A stretch of DNA of 48,476 bases, from positions 1-48,476 of the forward strand of contig CABVDD010000016.1 of assembly GCA_902497095.1 (NCBI GenBank), written 5' to 3'. The translations under genes and the position numbers were made by a program. The stretch comes from an uncultured Faecalicoccus sp. (GTDB lineage Bacteria > Bacillota_I > Bacilli_A > Erysipelotrichales > Erysipelotrichaceae). The notes beneath the pieces were generated by a model. The model had not been told where the DNA came from. It saw only the letters and a list, made by a program, of their open reading frames with translations, and searched no databases. This document shows, in pieces, positions 34,430-41,805 of the stretch; positions within the stretch are counted from its first letter, which is position 1, and each line of letters starts with the position of its first letter.

Positions 34430-34755
34430 TCAAAATAGATTTTGCCAAACAAAATGGTTTAGTGCCTTGTATAGTACAAGAAGAAAGTACCAAAGAAGTT
34501 TTGATGTTAGCTTATATGAATGAAGAAAGTTTGAAAAAAACGATAGAAACCGGTCTAGCTACTTATTGGTCACGTTCTCGTAATGAACTGTGGATCAAAG
34601 GAGAAACCAGCGGTCATTATCAACATGTGAAACAAATCTTGGTAGATTGTGATGAAGATACGATTCTTTTGCTTGTCCAACAAGAAGGAGCGGCATGTCA
34701 CACAGGTAAACATTCTTGTTTTTATAGAACGATCAAAGGAGAAGAAATCAAATGA
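34426..34755 (+). CDS. hisI: Phosphoribosyl-AMP cyclohydrolase
   Basis: Third step of the pathway, opening the adenine ring of PR-AMP. 109 aa, zinc- and magnesium-binding, with TYWSRSRNELWIKGETSGH, DCDEDTILLLV and ACHTGKHSCFYR. It is a separate gene here, not fused to hisE as in many bacteria. ATGA overlaps on both sides. Confidence 0.95.
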   Translation: MIKIDFAKQNGLVPCIVQEESTKEVLMLAYMNEESLKKTIETGLATYWSRSRNELWIKGETSGHYQHVKQILVDCDEDTILLLVQQEGAACHTGKHSCFYRTIKGEEIK

Positions 34756-35075
34756 ATGAATTTGAAACATTGTATGAAACGATCATAGATCGAAAAGAAA
34801 ATCCAGAAGAAGGAAGTTATACAGCCTATCTTTTTGATAAAGGATTGGAAAAGATCTTAAAAAAAGTAGGTGAAGAAAATACAGAAGTTATCATTGCGGC
34901 TTTAAGTCAAACCAATACAGATCTTGTCAATGAATTGGGCGATCTTTTCTACCATGTTTTTGTATTGATGGCACAAAAAGGTGTTACGTTGCAGCAGGTA
35001 GAAGAAGAATTGGCAAAACGTTCAAAAAAGAAACACAATCTTAAAGCAGAAAGAAAACCGATCACCAATTTATAA
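34752..35075 (+). CDS. hisE: Phosphoribosyl-ATP pyrophosphatase
   Basis: Second step, cleaving PR-ATP to PR-AMP. 107 aa all-alpha MazG-like protein with the metal-binding KKVGEENTEVIIAA and NELGDLFYHVFVLM helices and the typical C-terminal RSKKKH. Last gene of the operon. No strong terminator directly follows; transcription may stop at the hairpin near 35270-35306. Confidence 0.94.
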   Translation: MNEFETLYETIIDRKENPEEGSYTAYLFDKGLEKILKKVGEENTEVIIAALSQTNTDLVNELGDLFYHVFVLMAQKGVTLQQVEEELAKRSKKKHNLKAERKPITNL

Positions 35076-35116
35076 TTCCAAAAAAGACAGAATTATGACC
35101 GAATAATCCAGTAGAC

Positions 35117-35144
35117 TTGTATCTGTCATTTTCTATGATAAGCT
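35117..35144 (+). promoter_or_regulatory. Promoter of putative ncRNA 1
   Basis: TTGTAT (35117-35122), a 16-bp spacer and TAAGCT (35139-35144). The same layout, with the same TTGTAT and 16-bp spacing, stands before putative ncRNA 2. The -10 is weak by itself. Confidence 0.45.
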
Positions 35145-35149
35145 ATAAG

Positions 35150-35306
35150 TGACAAAGGAAATAGCTTAGAATAAGATCTAAGTTATCATAAAATCCATGG
35201 ATGGTGAAAAGAAATCTATGGTAATTGAAAAGGGTTCAAATAAAGTCCTTAGGAAAAACAATAATGAAAAGACGTTAGGACTTGAGAGTGAGCTCTTTTC
35301 TTTTTG
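35150..35306 (+). ncRNA. Putative structured ncRNA 1 (paralogue of the one at 38451)
   Basis: The 5' part (GTGACAAAGGAAAT, then stem CTTAGA/TCTAAG at about 35164-35181, then AAAATCCATG) closely matches the unit at 38451. Two more stems follow: CCATGGAT/ATCTATGG, and AAGTCC/GGACTT near 35245-35283. A GAAAAGA/TCTTTTC hairpin with a T-run ends it near 35306. It may also end his-operon transcription. The class is unknown to me. It overlaps a 55-codon ORF (35197-35364), so a short coding mRNA cannot be excluded. Confidence 0.45.
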
Positions 35307-35364
35307 CCTAAAAGATAACTTATGTGAGGAAAAAGAGATAATCGTTTCAGTTGCATATAACTAA
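35197..35364 (+). CDS. Doubtful 55-codon ORF inside ncRNA 1
   Basis: An ORF beginning at the ATG of the conserved AAAATCCATG element encodes a charged 55-aa peptide (MDGEKKSMVIEKGSNKV...) and ends inside the promoter of the peroxiredoxin gene. There is no ribosome site. At the same position the second copy encodes only eight residues (MSPLGRRK). It is probably chance or, at most, a leader peptide. Confidence 0.15.
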   Translation: MDGEKKSMVIEKGSNKVLRKNNNEKTLGLESELFSFCLKDNLCEEKEIIVSVAYN

Positions 35365-35379
35365 CTCTTAAGTTAGAAT
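35351..35379 (+). promoter_or_regulatory. Promoter and operator of the peroxiredoxin gene
   Basis: TTGCAT (35351-35356), a 17-bp spacer and TAGAAT (35374-35379). A perfect inverted repeat CTAACTCTTAAGTTAG (35361-35376) fills the spacer and enters the -10, a classical repressor position. It does not match the PerR box I know (TTATAATnATTATAA). Confidence 0.65.
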
Positions 35380-35403
35380 TAACTTACTTAGGAGGTAAAA
35401 ACT

Positions 35404-35964
35404 ATGTCATTAATAGGAAAAAATATTTCAGAGTTTAAAGTGGAAGCGTATCAAAATGATCGTTTCATCACGATTACGGATAAAGATCTTTTAGGACATT
35501 GGTCTGTAGTTGTCTTCTATCCTGCTGATTTTACTTTTGTATGCCCAACAGAATTAGAGGATTTACAGGATACATACGAAGATTTTAAAAAAGAAGGCTG
35601 TGAAGTGTATTCAGTATCTTGTGATACACACTTTGTTCACAAAGCATGGCATGATGCCAGTGATCGCATTTCCAAAGTTGAGTATCCAATGATTGGTGAT
35701 CCAACGGGGAAATTGGCAAGAGATTTTGATGTAATGATTGAAGAAGAAGGATTAGCTTTACGCGGAAGTTTTGTGATTGATCCAGAAGGTGTCATCAAAG
35801 CTTATGAAATTCATGACAATGGAATCGGACGTAGCGCAAAAGAATTATTACGTAAAGTTCAAGCTGCAAAATTTGCGGCAGAACATGGTGAAGTATGTCC
35901 GGCAAATTGGAAACCTGGACAAAATACTTTAAAACCAGGTATTGATTTGGTTGGAAAACTTTAA
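35404..35964 (+). CDS. ahpC: Peroxiredoxin (AhpC type)
   Basis: Two-Cys peroxiredoxin reducing H2O2, organic peroxides and peroxynitrite. 186 aa, the normal AhpC length, with peroxidatic C47 (DFTFVCPTE) and resolving C165 (GEVCPANW), and the C-terminal tail conserved. No ahpF lies next to it, so its reductant (a thioredoxin reductase-like flavoprotein) must be elsewhere. AGGAGG precedes the ATG. Monocistronic with a probable operator in its promoter. Confidence 0.94.
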   Translation: MSLIGKNISEFKVEAYQNDRFITITDKDLLGHWSVVVFYPADFTFVCPTELEDLQDTYEDFKKEGCEVYSVSCDTHFVHKAWHDASDRISKVEYPMIGDPTGKLARDFDVMIEEEGLALRGSFVIDPEGVIKAYEIHDNGIGRSAKELLRKVQAAKFAAEHGEVCPANWKPGQNTLKPGIDLVGKL

Positions 35965-36005
35965 AAGTATTTAGATGATTTTAAAGGAAAACAGATAAAC
36001 TATCT

Positions 36006-36052
36006 TATAAAACTGTATTTTCATATTTATGATGAGAATACAGTTTTTTTGT
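36006..36052 (+). terminator. ahpC terminator
   Basis: AAACTGTATT (36010-36019) pairs with AATACAGTTT (36037-36046), with an inner TCAT/ATGA, followed by a T-run. Confidence 0.88.
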
Positions 36053-36110
36053 CTTCATTCGTTTATATTCGATCAAGACTATTTTAACATTTTCTTAATA
36101 TCTATCGTAT

Positions 36111-36135
36111 TATAATACATTTAGTAATACTAAAT
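36111..36135 (+). promoter_or_regulatory. -10 and operator of the PadR operon
   Basis: A consensus TATAAT (36111-36116) is followed by the palindrome ATTTAGTAATACTAAAT (36119-36135, one central base) covering the expected transcription start, just before AGGAGG. Probably the autoregulatory PadR site. The -35 is weak. Confidence 0.6.
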
Positions 36136-36145
36136 AGGAGGTTTC

Positions 36146-36493
36146 ATGAATTCTAAATATGAACGACAATTAAAAAAAGGAGTTTTGGAAATCTTAGTGT
36201 TAAAACTTTTAGAAAAGAATACTATGTATGGTTATCAAATCATTCAAACGCTCAAAGACTACAGCAATTCGATGTTTATTTTAAAAGAAGGAACGTTGTA
36301 TCCGATTTTATATCGCTTAGAAGATGAAGGTTGTTTGACAAGCTTTTGGAGTCATTCAAACTCTAAAGAAGTACCTAAAAAGTTTTATAAGATTACAGAA
36401 AAAGGACAAGAAACACTTCAAGAACTTACCAAATTATGGAATGTTTTTTCTAAAGAAGTATCAAAAATATTGGAGGATGCAAACCATGAATAA
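36146..36493 (+). CDS. PadR-family transcriptional regulator
   Basis: 115-aa winged-helix regulator with the family start KKGVLEILVLKLLEKNTMYGYQ and wing FILKEGTLYPILYRLEDEG. It lacks a long C-terminal domain (PadR-s2 type). The next gene encodes a HAAS (DUF1700) membrane protein, the usual partner of such PadR proteins, and overlaps it by 8 nt. It likely represses its own operon through the palindrome at 36119. The inducing signal is unknown. Confidence 0.88.
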   Translation: MNSKYERQLKKGVLEILVLKLLEKNTMYGYQIIQTLKDYSNSMFILKEGTLYPILYRLEDEGCLTSFWSHSNSKEVPKKFYKITEKGQETLQELTKLWNVFSKEVSKILEDANHE

Positions 36494-37127
36494 AACACAA
36501 TACGTTAGACAAGTTATACATCATTTAAATTGTTCTCGTTTTGAAAAAGAGCGCATACGACAAGATTTATTATCCGATATCGATGTTGCATTAGAAGCTG
36601 GAGAAACTTGGCAAGACATTTTGCATCGATTGGGGCCAGCTAAACAAATGGCTAAAGAGCTGAGTGAGAATATGGGGTTACCTTGTGAAAAAAGCCATAG
36701 AAATTTGATCATTGGAATCATATCTGGTGTGGTTGGAGTCATTATCGTGTTATTGGTTTTAGGATATTTATGGACTCCTCGACAAGTTTCTTTAAAAGAT
36801 TCCTCTCATTTTGATGAAAATACAGTTTATCAACAAGCACAGACAGTTGTTGAAGATTTAAACAATGCAGATTTTAATGCAATTTATGAACTATCCAATG
36901 CAAAGCTAAAAAAGGCTTTATCTGTACAGCAGTTAAAAGAGAATTGGGAAAAGATGGATGTTGGATCTTTTCAAGAAATATCTCGATATTATGCAACAGA
37001 AATGGATTCATTGATTCAACAAGATTATGCGGTGTGCGAAGTGTTAGCAGTATATTCCCAACATAAGGTAACTTTTACGATAAGTTTTGATACGGATATG
37101 AAACTTGCTGGATTGTATATGAAATAA
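36486..37127 (+). CDS. HAAS (DUF1700) membrane protein with DUF3887-like domain
   Basis: 213 aa. An N-terminal HAAS/DUF1700 segment (about 1-65, with DIDVALEAGETWQDILHRLG), a membrane helix (about 76-98) and a C-terminal extracellular DUF3887-like domain (about 112-213, with NADFNAIYELSNAKLKKALS). It is the signalling partner of the PadR gene it overlaps. Start at 36486 has GGAGG 9 nt upstream; an in-frame ATG at 36441 is too far inside padR. It ends 16 nt before the next membrane protein gene. Confidence 0.8.
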   Translation: MNKTQYVRQVIHHLNCSRFEKERIRQDLLSDIDVALEAGETWQDILHRLGPAKQMAKELSENMGLPCEKSHRNLIIGIISGVVGVIIVLLVLGYLWTPRQVSLKDSSHFDENTVYQQAQTVVEDLNNADFNAIYELSNAKLKKALSVQQLKENWEKMDVGSFQEISRYYATEMDSLIQQDYAVCEVLAVYSQHKVTFTISFDTDMKLAGLYMK

Positions 37128-37143
37128 AGAAGGGAGAAGTATT

Positions 37144-37623
37144 ATGTTGATGCATTGGAAATATAGAATTCCAGCCCTATTTTTGATCATGAGTATCTTA
37201 TTATTTGGTCTTTCAGTTTTAAGATATGCCGATCAAGTTGTTCAATATTATTTTATTGGTGTAGATGCCATAAATAATCAAGGTTCCATCTGGAAATGTG
37301 GCTGGCCTTTACTTGTTTTTATACTTTTCTATATAGGGGCAAGACGATATCGTCCGCATTATCAGTCAGGGGATCCAATATACTTTTTTCGCTATGAAAT
37401 AGGAATCTGTATAAATAATGCGACAATTCTCAATCATGCTTTAAAGGATTTTATGTGTGCAGTAAATGGTTTAATACAATTTGTCGGATTTTATTATTAT
37501 TTACAGCTTTTTCTTCAAATGTCTTTATACACAAAATGGATATTGCCGGCAAGTATTATATGGTTTTTCATGTCACTTGTTCTATTTTGTTTTCGACTAT
37601 ACAAGGCAAATCATAAAATATAA
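37144..37623 (+). CDS. Membrane protein of unknown function
   Basis: 159 aa with four probable membrane helices (about 9-28, 50-64, 98-125 and 130-152). Aromatic-rich, no recognised motif. It lies in the PadR/HAAS operon with AAGGGAG a few bases before the ATG; ATG 37150 is an alternative. By position it may be a target controlled by the PadR protein. Confidence 0.65.
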   Translation: MLMHWKYRIPALFLIMSILLFGLSVLRYADQVVQYYFIGVDAINNQGSIWKCGWPLLVFILFYIGARRYRPHYQSGDPIYFFRYEIGICINNATILNHALKDFMCAVNGLIQFVGFYYYLQLFLQMSLYTKWILPASIIWFFMSLVLFCFRLYKANHKI

Positions 37624-37641
37624 AAAGAAAGGATATCAAGA

Positions 37642-38397
37642 ATGTTTTATTTTCTAATGGGTGGCATCTGTTTAGTTTTAGGATGTCTAAGCTTTTTTAA
37701 AAAAGCGGATTTTCTTTTTCTGCATCATAGATCCATAGAAGATTTTCAAAATGAATATGACATAAAGAGTGCCAGGCAGATAACCGGTTTAAGCCTTTTT
37801 GTACTCAGCTTTTCATTTTTTGTAACAGGATTGAATCCTTCTATGTCATCTTTCTTGATTGGAGGTATTTTGATCTCACTTATCGTACAAAAAGTTGGAA
37901 TGAATCGTTTTGCCAGTTATCAAGGCTTTTTAAAAACGTCAACTTCAGATAAAAAAGCAGGAAAACCAATAACTATAGTTTCTGGTATGTTTACGATCAT
38001 TGTTATAATTTTGTCGGCTATAACCATGTTTATAGGAGATATCCATGTAGATATGCAAGCAGATACGATGCGATTATCAGCTTTCTTAACGCCTTCAAAG
38101 ACAATTTCTTATATGGATATTGAAGCAATTTATCAAGAAGATGCGTTTACTTTTGGAGCTCGTACATTTGGTGTAGGAAATACGAGAATTTCTTCTGGAA
38201 AATTTCGAAATGAACAACTTGGAAACTATGATCTATATGCCTACAGTAAAAATAATAATGTTATAGTCATTGATACAAAAGAAGGGTATGTCGTTTTTAA
38301 TCAAGAAAGTATGAAACAAACCGAGACACTTTTTGAAAATCTTAAGGAGAAACTATCGGATATGAATGCTTTAAGATCCAAGTCGGACAGAAAATAG
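37642..38397 (+). CDS. Membrane protein with C-terminal bacterial PH-like domain
   Basis: 251 aa. Membrane segments lie at about 3-18, 48-80 and 115-135 (DUF3784-like arrangement), followed by an outer or inner PH-like domain (about 150-240) with the pattern FGARTFGVGNTRISSGKF, then YSKNNNVIVIDTKEGYVVFN. Function is unknown; it is the last gene of the PadR operon. An AAAGGA site precedes the ATG. The family assignment is tentative. Confidence 0.65.
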   Translation: MFYFLMGGICLVLGCLSFFKKADFLFLHHRSIEDFQNEYDIKSARQITGLSLFVLSFSFFVTGLNPSMSSFLIGGILISLIVQKVGMNRFASYQGFLKTSTSDKKAGKPITIVSGMFTIIVIILSAITMFIGDIHVDMQADTMRLSAFLTPSKTISYMDIEAIYQEDAFTFGARTFGVGNTRISSGKFRNEQLGNYDLYAYSKNNNVIVIDTKEGYVVFNQESMKQTETLFENLKEKLSDMNALRSKSDRK

Positions 38398-38416
38398 ACA
38401 GAGTTTTCCATCTATA

Positions 38417-38444
38417 TTGTATTTGAAAGTAAGTATGTTATACT
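38417..38444 (+). promoter_or_regulatory. Promoter of putative ncRNA 2
   Basis: TTGTAT (38417-38422), a 16-bp spacer and TATACT (38439-38444). The layout is the same as before putative ncRNA 1. The -10 here is good. Confidence 0.6.
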
Positions 38445-38450
38445 ACAAGT

Positions 38451-38661
38451 GAACAAAGGGATGATAACTTAGAAAGAGGATCTAAGTTACATAGAAAAAT
38501 CCATGAGTCCTTTAGGTAGAAGAAAATAAAAACAAAGAAGACATCCTGAGAAAAAGGGTGAAGAGGTAAAAAAAGGACAATGGAAAAAGAGAAGAGAACT
38601 TCAAGAGATACCAAAGAAAAAGAAAATAAAAGGTGATGGATCTCATTGGAGTTCTTTTCTT
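38451..38661 (+). ncRNA. Putative structured ncRNA 2 (paralogue of the one at 35150)
   Basis: Starts GAACAAAGGGATGAT, then an AACTTAGA/TCTAAGTT hairpin (about 38467-38488) and AAAAATCCATG, all matching ncRNA 1. Stem CCAT-GTCCTTT (from 38511) pairs with AAAGGAC-ATGG (near 38576-38590) and encloses a CATCCT/AGGGTG hairpin. AGAGAACT and AGTTCTTTTCT form the last stem before a T-rich tract. No ORF of useful length. The class is unknown. Confidence 0.5.
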
Positions 38662-38679
38662 ATGTAGATCTTAAGATGA

Positions 38680-38711
38680 GAATGCTTTTAGTACAGCGTT
38701 CTTTTTATTTT
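38680..38711 (+). terminator. Terminator before murI
   Basis: GAATGC (38680-38685) pairs with GCGTTC (38696-38701) with one G-U pair, then TTTTTATTTT. It probably ends ncRNA 2 or the PadR operon transcript and lies just upstream of the murI -10. Confidence 0.7.
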
Positions 38712-38712
38712 A

Positions 38713-38721
38713 TGGTATAAT
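38713..38721 (+). promoter_or_regulatory. Extended -10 promoter of murI
   Basis: TGGTATAAT: extended TG at 38713-38714 and consensus TATAAT (38716-38721). No clear -35. Transcription would start near 38728. Confidence 0.55.
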
Positions 38722-38743
38722 CTAGCACATGGAGGAATCTGAA

Positions 38744-39520
38744 ATGCAAGCAGAAAGTCCAATAGGTATTTTTGATTCAGGTTTAGGTGGCATTAGTGTG
38801 CTGCATACGATACACCAGCTGATGCCGCAGGAAGATCTGATTTATATAGGAGATTCAAAATATAATCCATATGGGACAAAGACGAAAGAAGAAATTACAG
38901 AACGTTGCATAAAGATTTGTGATACTTTTATGAATCTTGGATGTAAAGCCATTGTCATTGCGTGTAATACCGCAACCAGCGCTTGTGTTCCTTTATTGAG
39001 AAAGAAATATCCGGTGGATATCATTGGGATGGAGCCGGCTTTAAAAGTGGCTTGTTCTTTAGGTAAACATCAAAGAATTGCGGTCTGGGCAACTTCTTTT
39101 ACATTGAAAGAAGAAAAATTCGCAAATTTGATGCATCGTTTTGATAAGGAACATCAAATTGATCGAATTCCTTGTCCAATGTTAGTAGAACTTGTAGAAA
39201 AAAACGAGTTGGATAATCAAAAGAAAATAAAAGAAGTACTTCTTTCGTATATTCAAAAAGATCATGCGGATACCTTGGATAGTATAGTTTTAGGATGTAC
39301 ACACTTTATCTTTTTTAAACAAGCTTTACGAAATTTACTTCCTGATTCAGTGCAGATCGTAGATGGAAATGAAGGAACCGCATATCATTTAAAAAATCTT
39401 TTAGCCCAAAAACAATTATTGTCTACAAAGGAAACGGGGAAAGTAGTTATCAAAAATACATTGGAAGAAAAAATAGAATATTCAAAAAAATTATTTGAAA
39501 GATTGGAGGAATTAAAATGA
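38744..39520 (+). CDS. murI: Glutamate racemase
   Basis: Makes D-glutamate for peptidoglycan. 258 aa with GIFDSGLGG at the N terminus, first catalytic Cys in IACNTATSA and second in VLGCTHF. The ATG at 38744 has GGAGG 8 nt upstream; the ATG at 38729 overlaps that ribosome site and is at the predicted transcription start, so it is less likely. Overlaps the M18 aminopeptidase gene by 4 nt (ATGA). Confidence 0.93.
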   Translation: MQAESPIGIFDSGLGGISVLHTIHQLMPQEDLIYIGDSKYNPYGTKTKEEITERCIKICDTFMNLGCKAIVIACNTATSACVPLLRKKYPVDIIGMEPALKVACSLGKHQRIAVWATSFTLKEEKFANLMHRFDKEHQIDRIPCPMLVELVEKNELDNQKKIKEVLLSYIQKDHADTLDSIVLGCTHFIFFKQALRNLLPDSVQIVDGNEGTAYHLKNLLAQKQLLSTKETGKVVIKNTLEEKIEYSKKLFERLEELK

Positions 39521-40893
39521 AAAGTGCATGGTTACGCTATGATGAAAAAGAAAAACAAGATGTTTTTTCTTTTAATGCGCAGTATATGAAAATGATTTCT
39601 AAGGCTAAAACAGAACGTTTGTTTATTTCAGAAGCTATTGCTCTGGCAAAAGAAAACGGATATAAAGATTTAAAAGAAGTCATTGAAGCAAAAGAAGAAT
39701 TAAAACCTGGAGATAAAGTCTATGTGAATATGATGAATAAATCCATGGCTTTGATGAATATCGGAACAGATCCTTTGGAAAAAGGATTAAATATCTTAGG
39801 TGCGCATGTGGATTCACCAAGATTGGATGTAAAGCCTAATCCTTTATATGAAGATGGAGGTCTGGCATTATTGGATCTGCATTATTATGGTGGAATTAAA
39901 AAATATCAGTGGGTTACAGTACCTTTGGCATTGATGGGTGTTGTTTGTTTAAAGGATGGAACGACAAAAGAAATTTCTATTGGTACCAAAGAAGGAGAAC
40001 CGGTGTTTGTGGTCAGTGATTTACTGATTCATTTAAGTCAGGAAAGAATGAAAGAAAATGCTTCTAATGTGATACCAGGAGAAAATTTGAACGTCACTTT
40101 TGGTAATATTCCGGTAAATGAAGAAGAAAAAGATGCGATCAAAAAGAATTGTTTAACGATTTTAAAAGAACGATATGGCATCGAAGAAGAAGATTTCTTT
40201 AGTGCAGAATTAGAATTTGTACCTGCTGATCCAGCTAGAAGCTGTGGCTTGGATTCTAGTATGGTCATCGGATATGGTCAGGACGACCGAGTTTGTGCTT
40301 ACACTTCTTTAATGGCACAATTGGATTGTAAAGAGGTAAAGAGAACCAGTGTTACTTTGTTAGTTGATAAAGAAGAAGTGGGATCATTAGGTGCAACCGG
40401 TATGCATTCTCAATTCTTTGAAAACTTTGTGCGTGAAGTTTTATATTTGATGGGACATAAAGAAGAAAGAACATTGAAGAGAACGTTACAGAATTCTACG
40501 ATGTTATCAAGTGATGTGGCAGCAGCTCACGATCCTAACTATCCGGAAGCCAGTTCACCAAACAATCAGGCATATCTAGGTTGTGGCGTGGCATTATTAA
40601 AATATGTAGGTTCTCGTGGAAAGAGTGGAAGCAATGATGCCAATGCGGAATACATGGCTCGTTTACGTAATATAATGGATACAAACAATGTTCAAATTCA
40701 GTATGTAGAACTTGGAAAAGTAGATTTAGGCGGTGGTGGTACGATCGCTTATATCTTGGCAAATTATGGAATGCAGGTCGTTGATTTTGGAGTTCCTGTA
40801 TTGAATATGCATTCTCCTTTTGAGGTAAGTTCAAAAGCGGATGTGTTTGAAGCTTATAAAGGTTATAAAGCATTTTTAGAAAATATGAACTAA
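39517..40893 (+). CDS. M18-family aminopeptidase
   Basis: 458-aa cytoplasmic zinc aminopeptidase of the aspartyl aminopeptidase family. Metal and catalytic motifs: GAHVDSPRLDVKP, VDKEEVGSLGATGM and SSDVAAAHDPNYPE, with the C-terminal DFGVPVLNMHSPFEV supplying the last His ligand. It probably recycles peptides with N-terminal acidic or hydrophobic residues. Coupled to murI by start/stop overlap, which may reflect wall or peptide recycling or just operon economy. Confidence 0.9.
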   Translation: MKSAWLRYDEKEKQDVFSFNAQYMKMISKAKTERLFISEAIALAKENGYKDLKEVIEAKEELKPGDKVYVNMMNKSMALMNIGTDPLEKGLNILGAHVDSPRLDVKPNPLYEDGGLALLDLHYYGGIKKYQWVTVPLALMGVVCLKDGTTKEISIGTKEGEPVFVVSDLLIHLSQERMKENASNVIPGENLNVTFGNIPVNEEEKDAIKKNCLTILKERYGIEEEDFFSAELEFVPADPARSCGLDSSMVIGYGQDDRVCAYTSLMAQLDCKEVKRTSVTLLVDKEEVGSLGATGMHSQFFENFVREVLYLMGHKEERTLKRTLQNSTMLSSDVAAAHDPNYPEASSPNNQAYLGCGVALLKYVGSRGKSGSNDANAEYMARLRNIMDTNNVQIQYVELGKVDLGGGGTIAYILANYGMQVVDFGVPVLNMHSPFEVSSKADVFEAYKGYKAFLENMN

Positions 40894-40921
40894 TTGATAT
40901 AGTGGATGGAGGAAATAGACA

Positions 40922-41794
40922 ATGGCAATGTGGGATACGATTTATTGTGAATTATGCGAAAAAATCTTGCGTGATGGGAAAAGAGTTGAAAATCGAACAG
41001 GTATCGATACGATCAAACTGCCTAGTGCGCATTTTCAATTGGATGTAGGGAAAGAATTTCCCATTTTGACCACAAAGCAGCTATTTATCCGTCAAGCCGT
41101 TTTAGAGATGTTATGGATCTATCAGGCACAGTCAAATGATGTTCGCTGGCTGCAACAAAGAAATGTACATATCTGGGATTTATGGGAAATCAATGAAAAT
41201 GGAGATTGGTGTGATGATAAAACAGGTGCTGTTTTAAAACATTTTGATCCTTGTTACGCTCATACAATAGGGACTGCGTATGGATTTATTGTAAAAAAGT
41301 TAGGATTAATGGATAAATTACTACATTCTTTGAAGAGTGATCCAAACGATCGACGTCGTATCATGTCTTTATGGCAAGATGAATACTTGGATACGGCCGT
41401 ATTGCCAAGTTGTGTCTGGTCGAGTGAATGGGATGTTACAGATGGCGTATTGAATGCCTGGGTCCATCAAAGAAGTTGTGATGTACCTTTAGGTTTGCCA
41501 TTTAATGTGACACAGTATGCCGTTTTATTGTGCATGTTAGCGCAGGTTTGCGGTTTGCGACCAGGAACGATTGACTGGTCTATTAAAGATGCACATATTT
41601 ATGTGAATCAGGTAGAAGGTATAAAAGAACAAATCGAGCGTTATAAAACCAAAGGAAGTTTACCGGCACCAAAGCTATGGTTAAATCCAGAAATTCATGA
41701 TTTTTATGCTTTTGATTCTTCTAAGGATCTAAAAGATATTCGTTTAGAAAATTATGAACACATGGGGAAAATTTCTTTTCCATTGACACAATAG
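40922..41794 (+). CDS. thyA: Thymidylate synthase
   Basis: Methylates dUMP to dTMP with methylene-tetrahydrofolate. 290 aa. Phosphate-binding Arg run DRRRIMSLW, nucleophile C164, QRSCD with Asp, GLPFNVTQY with Asn and DAHIYVNQ are present. The active-site tetrapeptide is PSCV in place of the usual PPCH, so the residue after the Cys is Val, not His. This marks a divergent ThyA subgroup but all other key residues remain. folA follows after 11 nt. GGAGG precedes the ATG. Confidence 0.92.
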   Translation: MAMWDTIYCELCEKILRDGKRVENRTGIDTIKLPSAHFQLDVGKEFPILTTKQLFIRQAVLEMLWIYQAQSNDVRWLQQRNVHIWDLWEINENGDWCDDKTGAVLKHFDPCYAHTIGTAYGFIVKKLGLMDKLLHSLKSDPNDRRRIMSLWQDEYLDTAVLPSCVWSSEWDVTDGVLNAWVHQRSCDVPLGLPFNVTQYAVLLCMLAQVCGLRPGTIDWSIKDAHIYVNQVEGIKEQIERYKTKGSLPAPKLWLNPEIHDFYAFDSSKDLKDIRLENYEHMGKISFPLTQ

Positions 41795-41805
41795 GAGGTT
41801 TTTTA

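Noticed and set aside
36061..36116. PerR box or second ahpC promoter
   Set aside because: The AT-rich tract contains only the PadR-operon -10; no PerR-type inverted repeat is present.
35150..38661. 6S RNA, RNase P RNA or a known riboswitch as identity of the paired ncRNAs
   Set aside because: I could not fit a 6S-type open central bubble, the conserved RNase P core or any riboswitch consensus by eye. The AAAATCCATG element only superficially resembles the RNase P GAAAGTCCATG segment and the units are too short.
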